From Apostichopus japonicus (Eukaryota; Echinodermata; Holothuroidea; Aspidochirotida; Stichopodidae): a DNA stretch of 64,000 nt. The translations under genes were made by a program, and so were the position numbers. Shown in pieces: positions 51,993-61,100 of the stretch. The notes under the pieces are model-generated. The model worked only from the letters and a program-made list of their open reading frames with translations, made no database searches and was not told where the DNA came from. The DNA is taken from assembly GCF_037975245.1 (NCBI RefSeq), contig NC_092568.1, forward strand, positions 20,913,501 through 20,977,500, read 5' to 3'. Position 1 is the first letter of the stretch. Every line of letters starts with the position of its first letter.

Positions 51993-52585
51993 TAATTTGG
52001 ATTGGTCTCAATTATGACGTTGTTGCAAAAAGAGGAAACTTTTGTTTGGACAGATGGATCCAAAACAATTTACACTTTATTCTGAGGGACGACTAGATAA
52101 CTTTGGAGGTATAAGGATCCCTGCGTCCACCAGGGACATCGTCAGAAATTTGAAAGGGGTGTGGCCGTGTGGGGAGAGGGAGGGGAGCAGAATGCTGAAA
52201 GGGGAATTTCTCACAAAGGGAGCATTATTACACTTAACGGAGCGCCATGATTTACAAAGAAATATTTTGCCCCAACTGCCTCCCACCTTGCAGGAAATAA
52301 ACAATATTAAAAGTATTGTATACGTAGCAGACGAACTTGCAGGGCAAAGATTGAGAAGGGTCGCTTAGCTTCATTCAACCCGAAAAGGGGGCTTTAATGA
52401 TATTTCCTGCGTTTAGTTCAATTTTATTTTTCGGGATACTCAAGGAGGGGGTGATCGCTCCCATTGTCTACCCCCCCCCCGGCTACATCCCTGGCGTCCA
52501 CAGAGAACGAGGTGGCTATTGGAAGGATCTAGCATGCTATGACAAGCACTCATTGTTATGCAAACGGAAACCTTGGCCGTCAGTG
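51993..52585 (+). pseudogene. Decayed C-type lectin gene split by a transposon
   Basis: Ordered lectin fragments in three frames: IWIGLNYD, then EETFVWTDGSKTIYT, then SEGRLDNFGG, and after the inserted element CVHRERGGYWKDLACYDKHSLLCKRK. Each matches a successive part of the lectin fold (WIGL, FVWTDG, G-E-x-N/D-N-F-G-G, W-x-D-x-x-C, the terminal C-K). At least two frame changes separate them and a 363-bp MITE lies inside. The first half of the domain and a signal exon were not found. It lies head-to-head with the intact lectin at 50378-50905, but it is of the YWKDLACYDKHS type and so a different paralogue. Confidence 0.75.
52131..52493. mobile_element. hAT-type MITE, 363 bp, inserted in the lectin pseudogene
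   Basis: Starts CAGGGACATCG and ends GGCTACATCCCTG, giving CAGGGA-type inverted ends. It is flanked by GCGTCCAC on both sides (52123-52130 and 52494-52501). The right-hand copy of the octamer encodes the CVH of the lectin domain, so insertion into coding sequence is clear. This is a third end family, distinct from CAGTGGCG and CATAGGCG. Confidence 0.88.
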
Positions 52586-52989
52586 TTACATTGTAAGTTA
52601 CAGTAACATATGAACAGTATAGTGTAACTCGCGGAACGTATAACATATCGGAATGTAACCTTTCATGTACAGCAATAGATTACTACATGCATTTATAAGC
52701 TTCAAAGATGTAACATAACACATACCGCACTTAACATACTTGAATACTTTGTTCAAATCGTGCATGACAATAATTGTCTTGCGAGGAAGCAACTTATATA
52801 GAATATATATGTGTTTCGATCGGACGGACGGTATAGGCAGGGGGTGCACGCTACAATCCCATTTTCTTACTTTTGCGATCGGAAGTTTATAGGTAAATAG
52901 AAAACAGCATATTACAAAAGGAGCAATGAGGAACAACACAAAAATACTCCTTTATGTACAAATGAAAGTTAGATTTGGTGATGGCTGTA

Positions 52990-53220
52990 AACACTGCAGC
53001 ATGTAGTAAGCTTCAGCATAAGGAAGCCACCGGTGGCCGGGAGACTGAAGCGACGAGCCGCAGGTGTTGAGAAGGTGGAATGCCGAGGGTGGTCCGCCAT
53101 AGCGAGCCGATGGACAAATCTGTGCCGACCCGCGAAGGGTTGCCAAAACCGTCTCACCGGAGTTGTCACTGCGCGGCGGAACGCCGTGGCTCCGGTTTCG
53201 GCTCTCTACTACATGGGTAG
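52990..53220. other. GC-rich island of unknown nature
   Basis: About 230 bp with much higher GC and CpG than anything near it (for example GCGACGAGCCGCAGG, GCGCGGCGGAACGCCG). Minus-strand frames of 106 and 66 codons cross it but carry no motif I recognise. It could be a fragment of a transposon, a transferred piece or a regulatory CpG island. Confidence 0.5.
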
Positions 53221-53939
53221 TATATGTTTTGGACTTGGTATAGCTCGTGGGGTCATTTAAACAGACTCCCAAGAAGGGAGGGGGGGGGAGGGGTCTTAGT
53301 GTGAAACTACATATACCAATTTTGAGATGTCAAATGGTTCTTTCTGAGCCATATATAAATGATAATTTAGGTCTATGTGAGTAGCTTTAGACGGAAGGTT
53401 GTGATGATAAAAAGTAATAAATTCACAATTTCCTCGACCGTGATTAAGGTAAGGGCCTGAAGATTTATTGGAGGGTCAGAAGGCGAATGAAGGATAGTTT
53501 AATAGAGGGGGTGCTTTCCTGCGGTGATTGAAGCCGTCTCGTAGTTAGGGGTATTTGGTAACTAGATACTCAGTGTTCAAAGAGGGAGCATGTAGGTAGG
53601 GTTATAGACAGCAGATCTCACATTTTGTATGAAAAGGTATATGGGACACCGTTTGCCAAAGAACATTTATCTTTACCGAAGTGCGCCCCACCCCCCCCCA
53701 CCCCCAACCTCAATTGTCAGCATGTAGTGACAAATGATGAAATGTCTGAAAGGGAAACATTTCTATACATGCAATTATTTGGTTAAACCATGGTAATTGT
53801 TATTTTATTTTCAGCCTTTAAGTCAATGTATAGTTAATCGATGTTGTAACTCAAAAACAAAATAAAATAATAAAAGACTATGCTTCGCCTTCTTTTGTTC
53901 CCTTTTCTGTGAATACATTAATACTGAAGTCCACGGTAC

Positions 53940-54026
53940 ACGTATGCGCTTCCGTAGATATTTCCGTTCGCTGGTCTCGTGTCCCGCTTGGAAGAAGCAA
54001 AGAGGTCTACAAGGCTCACTCGTCAT
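53940..54026 (-). pseudogene. Probable relic of a Kazal domain exon
   Basis: The minus strand reads EPC-RPL-C-FFQAGHE. After one frame change it continues ANGNIYGSAYVYRG to a stop. Allowing that shift, spacing follows Kazal Cys1-x3-Cys2-x7-[3]-x10-[4], with positions 3 and 4 now Thr and Tyr, and the hallmark NGxIYG is intact as in the gene at 11757-13336. No signal exon nearby. Short match, so tentative. Confidence 0.35.
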
Positions 54027-54699
54027 TACAATTTGATTCTGAGACGGAGAGGTTTTCTTTACTACGAATAGTGTATCGATTCTAGCACTATAATCAAGGT
54101 AATATTTGCTTTATTTTATTTTTTAAACCATTTAACGTACATGTATAAGCAAGTGTATACTTCAACTTAAAATGATCTTCTGGGCGGCGACAACGGTTGA
54201 TTGCTTAGCAACAGTTCTAAGACTATATTGAATCGTTATGTCATACTAACTGCATCACCATTTCGCATTTTGAATCGGGAAATCATAACTGTTTCAAACT
54301 TGTAAAAAAAAAATCTGGATACAGGCATCTGGCCAAAGCAGAGGGAATGATGTCAAAATGGCAATTGAGCCGAACAGTCTTTGTTTTCCTATAGTAAGAA
54401 TGTATAATTGTCAAGGTGGGCATGAAGGTAGATTCAGTAACAAACTGAGGCGTAGCAAAATGCGGTCGACCATGCTTGCGGTTCATTGAACCAACCCAGG
54501 TCCCCGACTTGTCCAAGAGGTGTGAATTATTGTATAGTGGTTAAATTAGTCGAAACCAATCTTTGTTAGAGATGAACCTGACAAAGTAAATAACATTGAT
54601 ACACTGTTTCTGTTATCGTTTTAAACAAAAACTGTTAGCACATTGCTTATGCACTATTCTGTGCTTGTATTTTGTCCCTTCTAGTTTCTGTTCTTTCCA

Positions 54700-54740
54700 T
54701 TCAGCCTCATGAAGATCCATAGGATCGAAACGTCAGACCC
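54700..54740 (+). other. Degenerate hammerhead-like motif, probable Penelope-like element remnant
   Basis: CTCATGA, then a perfect small hairpin GATCC-ATA-GGATC, then GAAACGTC. This is the order of a hammerhead ribozyme core (CUGAUGA, stem II, GAAA, cleavage-site GUC) with one core mismatch (G5 replaced by C) and one extra A before stem II. Such motifs are known in the terminal repeats of Penelope-like retroelements. No reverse transcriptase frame is nearby. Confidence 0.45.
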
Positions 54741-55819
54741 GCTTATTTTTACCCATTCTTTTATAGCTTATTTATTTTATACTCTTTGAAAACAAAATCT
54801 ATTATGCCAACACAACCAAAAAAAAAAAAAAAACTTAAAAACACTGATCTTCTTCCATGGTTGTGAACACGGGTGGCTTCCTGTATACTTCAGAATATTT
54901 GTGATTGAAGTCGTTTTTTCCCAGGGGTGGATTGGCCTACCGGTTTACCGGCTCGAAACCGGGGTGCGCTGTTGGAGCCGAGACATCGAAGGCGTCACCA
55001 GGTTGGGGAATAGATGGCGTTGAATTCCTTTTAGTCGTAAAATGTATTAAATTTTGTCCCGCGCGACGTCAAATTATTCGCTTCCATTGAATACTCAGCG
55101 CCGCAGGTTCGCTGAGCCAGCTGTTATAGCAAGTTCATTACCAGTCCATCCCTTATTCTTCCCATGCAACGTAACTTCCGCTCACTTTCCTGTGTATATG
55201 TGAGCGGACTCTCTGGACCTCGGAGCTATAAAATTGTCAATATAGAATCCAACAACGGGGGGGGGGGGGAGCTTTCCTCTGGTATGAATAAACATTAGGC
55301 CTATGCGAAAGCTGATCAAGATTTCACACATAAGCGGCCATATTGCGGTCCGCAGCGGAACAGAAAAATACAAAGTGCATGCACTGGCTATAAATACACT
55401 GACCCGTAATTCACATCTATTCGACAATTTACATGAACGAAATCTGAGCCAAAGTGTGAACTACTTATTTCATGCGCGGGAAAAAAGTAGCAACATTGCG
55501 CGCGGATTTTTTTTTTCTTCTTCAAAGACTTTGTTGTAGAACTGTCATTTTCCTCAATTTGATTGTCATTATGACCTCTATGTTGTTGGCAGATATACTG
55601 ACAACGTACCATCAAATTTGAAGGGGAAAAATCATATCTTTGCAAAGCAAAATGCAACGAGGTTTTGGCCTAACGACGAAGGGAGAAACAAATCAAAGAA
55701 TGCAGTAATAAAGCAGTAAACCCCAGTCAACGGGACATCCCTTTAAACATATAACAGATGAGATCTGTTATCAACTACGTAATCTGTTCTTTTAACGCCA
55801 AACACGAACCTGTTTCTAT

Positions 55820-56195
55820 TTTGGACAGGATTTATTGTCCATGATTGGTTTGGGTGGGTGGTGGTGGGGAGGGGGGGGGATTGGTGGTGAGGTTGGATAT
55901 AAGATCACGACTAACTTGTCAGTTGTTTAGTATATCTGCTGTTCAACTAACACCGCATGACGATTTGAATTTCTTAATTCGATTGTTTTCTTGAGCTATT
56001 TAGTACAGTATTTGGACAGGATTTATTGTCCATGGTTAGTTTGGGTGGGTGGTGGTGGGGGGGGTGGTGTGGGGGTGGATATAATATCACGACTAACTTG
56101 TCAGTTGTTTAGTATATCTGCTGTTTAACTAACACCGCATGACGTGTTGAATTTCTTAATTCGATAGTTTTCTTGAGCTATTTAGTACGAAGGCT
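55820..56195. repeat. Tandem duplication, ~190-bp unit
   Basis: TTGGACAGGATTTATTGTCC at 55822 recurs at about 56012. Both copies continue through GGTTTGGGTGGGTGGTGGTG or its variant, AACTTGTCAGTTGTTTAG and CACCGCATGACG to TTTTCTTGAGCTATTTAGTAC. High identity implies a recent duplication. Confidence 0.9.
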
Positions 56196-56521
56196 TTAAA
56201 GTGACATTGAGATAGCGAAACAAATATCTCAAGTTCTTAATACACATGAAGCTATCGAGCTATTTAGAATTTTCTTTTTTTCATATCTGGATATCTCAAT
56301 TATTTGTTTTGATTTTAAAATATATTGACATATAGCCTATATGCAGCTGGTATGTAAAGTTTGTTACCTCTATATATGTTTCAATATCTTAATACTAATA
56401 TATATTCAGTATTACTATTAATGCTTCTAAATATTTAGAAACTAATGATTTCATTTAAGATTCTGTCAAGAAAAAGTATATATCGTAATTCTGTCATGTT
56501 GATAATTTACTGTAACTATTG

Positions 56522-56587
<66 letters not shown>

Positions 56588-56637
56588 ATTATATATATAT
56601 ATATACATACATATATTTATATATATATATATATATG

Positions 56638-56699
<62 letters not shown>
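56522..56699. repeat. (TA)n-rich microsatellite, ~178 bp
   Basis: Long TA array with scattered TTT, CATAC and GTATG interruptions. Tyr-Ile frames on both strands are artefacts. Confidence 0.95.
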
Positions 56700-56902
56700 G
56701 TCTGTTCAAAGTATCTCTTTCGAGATCCGGCTTTAGGAATCACAAATGATTTCGAGTTGGTTAGCATCATGTTTGATCTCTAGAGTAAGGCAAAATATGT
56801 CACCAAAAACAGAACTAGTATATTGTTCGATACAGGTGACAAACGGCTACAGTGGAATTACGACCTTCCTTACCGGTTTCGAACCTCTGGACATACAATC
56901 AG

Positions 56903-57006
56903 CGTCCATAGCCTAGTGGTTAGGGTGTCCGCGTACAGAGCGGAAGGATCCCGATGGAGGCTGAAAGTTTTTTCACTGTTCTTGATTTTAACTCATTACG
57001 ATTTTC

Positions 57007-57049
<43 letters not shown>

Positions 57050-57091
57050 TATTTATATATATACATATATTTATATATATATATATATTTG
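56903..57091 (+). mobile_element. tRNA-derived SINE with (TA)n tail
   Basis: Head CGTCCATAGCCTAGTGGTTA, followed by GGGTGTCCGCG, has a tRNA-like A box (TAGCCTAGTGGTTAGGGTG). The B-box segment is deleted relative to the copy at 7553. The body GGAGGCTGAAAGTTTTTTCA and ACTCATTACGATTTTCA is shared by both copies, and from 57010 it runs into a TA array. Target duplication not identified. Confidence 0.82.
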
Positions 57092-57239
57092 CTTGTGTGA
57101 AAATATTAATATCATAATGTTATCATATTTATATATTAAGAATAATAGGATTTTTTTTTCATTCTTTTATTTGCATCCATCTCTTCTGCACAACATGAAA
57201 AGAAAGAAAAAGTTCGTTTCATGACACCGAAAAGGACAT

Positions 57240-57963
57240 TTCCTTTATCAATAATGCAAAGAATCTCTTAGCAGTTTAATTTCTTTGTGCTTTTTGTTAT
57301 TGATAAGTATATACATTTCAACACTCAAGAAAAATAAAAGCTTATGCTTGAAAATATCATAACTTGGAACGCTTTTGTTAATTCTGCAAAGGTAAATATA
57401 ATATTTGGCATAAAACATTGTCAGGCTATACCATTTCATTTTGTTCTCATAATCATAACCAAAACACACGTGTTCGTACTCAACTTCAACTTTTGAATTA
57501 AAGATTTCAAGATATATTTTGTTCCAAATATCTCCAACTGCGCTACAGCGCCAGTAAAGGTGGTCTAAAGTTTCAGTACACTCGCCACAAAAACTGCAAC
57601 TTGGGTCGTCAATAATGTTAATTTTATAATTTTAATTTTACTAAGAAAACTATTTGTAGCAATGATACGATGGATAAACTTGTACTGAAAGCTTCTTAAT
57701 TTAGTATCTCTAATCTTGCTACAAGAAACAAAAATTTCACTCCAGTTTAAAGTGATGCCTTTAAAATCATTGTCCCATTTTAAACAACCACGTGGTTGCT
57801 CAATACAACGGCTGTTAAATTTATTATAAGCATATTTACAAATCTTAGTAGTGCCATATAATTGCGCTAACATAACCTGCTGACTACATGGTTGCTTCGG
57901 CAGCTGTATTAAGAATAGGATAATATTTTGATATTCATATACCCAAATATTTTTATTTAGCAT
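57240..57963 (-). mobile_element. Truncated LINE: C-terminal reverse-transcriptase tail
   Basis: The minus-strand frame (57963-57565) reads LRSFQYKFIHRIIATN, typical of the region after the reverse-transcriptase domain of L1/Tx1-like elements. One frame change near 57620 leads to CSFCGECTETLDHLYWRCSA, the zinc-knuckle (C-x2-C-x7-H-x4-C) found at the end of many non-LTR ORF2 proteins, then a Tyr-rich tail. The endonuclease and catalytic domains are absent, so this is a 5'-truncated dead copy. Confidence 0.8.
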
Positions 57964-58163
57964 CTCATTATTTCAACTTCTTAGTGTCAAGGTATATCCG
58001 AATATCAGATAATTTCTCACAATCTCAATACACAGCCACAAAAACACATTCAAGCTAAGAGATATTTATCACAGTATTAATATATCTGAATTTATTAAGT
58101 GATCATTACTCTTAGCCTGTTATATCTTTCCTATTTAATTCTTTTTTAGATAAAGACCTAAAT

Positions 58164-61100
58164 ATGGCGTTGACTTGGAGAGTGCTTTGTATGTCAATAG
58201 TTGGCATTGTAATCTGTAGAGAAGGGTCTTGTCAACCTCTTAATAACGAACAAGAAATTGAAGGTAAGCTTACGGTTTGAAAGATAAACTAGCGGAAATG
58301 TATTGTCCTTGTTGTGTTGTGTTTGTTTATTTATTAATTTATTTTCGTTTCTGTATCTCAATTATTATTTATGATATGATGTGTTATACTATGTTCACAT
58401 TTATATCGAATTAAATATCGGATGAAATGATTAATGTTACGCTACTTCTTCTTTTTCATACCCTACATGGATCATATATTACACACATTCGGTGACGTAT
58501 ACTATAAATATGTACGATCACGTACACATAATACCCTAATCGTAATCACCATCGTGATCGTCTTCTTCATTGTCGTCTTTATGACGTTATTCTCGGCCTT
58601 TCATTTATTGCTTGTTTGGCGTTCCATACGTCATGTCGCTTGACGCACATTCGCCATTACATTATAGGCTGCACTGTGGTGATATCGAATTGGTTGCCGT
58701 GCGTTCATGCTTACACATTATATGAGAATGTGGTTCATACCAATCAGATGCTGAGATCCACCGTTTCAGATGGAACCGTTATGTGACGGTCCCGGGGCTA
58801 TAAATGTCTGTCAATACACGATGAAAAGAGAAGGTTCAATTATAAGCCGGGGTTCATCAATAACCATCCTGTATAAGGTGACCGTGTGAAAATGAGCTAT
58901 ACTGAAGGCTAATAATATTAGAACATTTCCACGGATGACAGTTTTCCTAAGCTGCATTCGCTATGTCTTATAGCAAACTCAGTGTATACTACGTTATGTA
59001 GTTCAAACCACTGCCCATAAGCTTGAGCCGTAAATAGCTCTCTCAAATGGGTATATATAGTCTGGCAGACAGGGAAAGTGATTAATGACGGACTGAAGAA
59101 GTAAAGTATGTCAGATCTTTTTATCCTGCAGTCTATTTTCCATTTATTTTCGTTAACGACGACGTCAACTAAATATTTATATTCACCTCTTGATCTGAAC
59201 AATAAAAAAAGGCCATGGCTGTAAATTTGAGGCTCCTACTTTTCTCTTATTCCCTCTCCTTGAACTAGATGTTCATCAACCGATCATCTAACAAAATAAA
59301 CTCCCGCGAGGAATAAAAAGAGCTTAGCTTGCTTTGATATGTTTCCTATGTGTGTATGCGTGTGTGTGTGTAAGTGTGTGTGTGTAAGTGTGTGTATTCG
59401 TGCGTTGGTGGAAGCCAGCTTTCGTAAAGAGAACGGTCTATATTCAAACTATTTTCCCTCCAATTCTTTTGCAGATGACTCATCACTCTTTGAGTCCCTT
59501 CTGAGAGATTACAATAAGCTGGTGGCTCCATCCAAGCCTCTGACGCTACACTACGGGGTTTCTCCAGTCAATATCGTGGACGTTGTACGTATAACAACTT
59601 CCACACATTTGCCCCCCCCCCCCCCCTCCATAGAAATCGGTATTGGAGTATACGTAGATAGGCTATAGACGTTCCCTCCCTTTCTCTCTGTTCCGCCCCA
59701 AATCATGAGGAATCAAAACCAAAGGAATGATTATATTGTCCTGGTGAAGCCACACCCACATCCCCAACCCGGAATAAACATGGCGGCCTAATTGCATATA
59801 TATTTAAATACAATAACCATATTATTGTCATGGTAATTCCTTGATAACAAAAGCTGAGAATGTATTTGGCTATTTCTTGGGCTGAAAACTAACATGCATC
59901 AGCAGAGAAACACATCTCTACAAGTCTAACCGACAGGCAGAAGACAGTAATAAACTCTGGTGGCTATAGATGTAACTAGGAGTTTAAAGGCATTGTGCGC
60001 GAATCTTCACACCTTTAGGTGAAATATCTTGAAAACTTCTCTAAACTTCCAAAATTTTGCTGGACTGTGACTTACTTATCAAGTATAAACTTCTGCATAG
60101 CGTCTTCAGAGCAGAGATATTGTTGGCAATGAAACTGTTTAGACTTTAGAGGCATTGAAGACTCGCGCACAAAGAAACGTCTCATGCCGGTAATCTGACC
60201 TAGTTTCGAATGAGATGTAACAGAAATGTTATAGACACCACCATCGATCCCAGAAAATACACACACAGCTTGCTACCTTCGGTAATTAGACAATAGCGCA
60301 CAGTCAGTACATGCTGATACGGTCAATACCCACAACACAGTGTACGTCTAGATCAAAGATAATAAGGTATCACGTATCCTTACTGTCTGCATTTTGTAGC
60401 GACACGGGAAAAAAATTTACATGCAAGCAACGGAAAGTTTGAACTTTTTCAGACGGCGGCAAGCGGATTGGGGCGAGTATTCAATGCATTTCAAAAATGT
60501 TAATCAAGACGTTATGCCAGTTGGGCCAATTTTTCAATGTTTATACAGGTTGTAAGTTGTGACGTAGTGATGTCGTCAGTCGTTGTGCAAACTGCTTCAT
60601 TTTGCATTATCTGGAGAAAGTCAGTTTTCTCCCTCTTTAATATAAAGGTTACCTCCTACTAATTAATAGATAGTATCAACGCTTATATAGTGTATACCCA
60701 ACCATATACAAAAGAATCTCGATAACATCTTGTAACCTTTCCTATTATAGTTGCTGTTATTGGTTTATATAAAGATTCATTATTATTCATTTATTCATCA
60801 TTCAATCATTCATCCATTCATTATTCATTCTTTCACAGGATTCAAAGCGTGGACTTTTGACAGTCGATTTATGGTTGAAGAACGTAAGTATGTATGAGTA
60901 ATGGCGGGATAGATTCCCTCTTCAAACGTGAAATCAAAAAAAAAAATTCAGGTCAAATCACTTTTTTACAGTATATTTACTGGTAGCATTCGAATCTTAT
61001 GAATTTCTTTTACTTATAATACTTTATCTGAACCTCCTATCGTCAGTCGGAGAAAAATATTTCAGTCGGGACAATTTTTTGCATTCCGTCGTGAAGAATT

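Noticed and set aside
52952-53272. 106-codon minus-strand frame over the GC-rich island
   Set aside because: GC-rich DNA has fewer stop codons by chance and no family was recognised. Kept only as an anomaly of composition.
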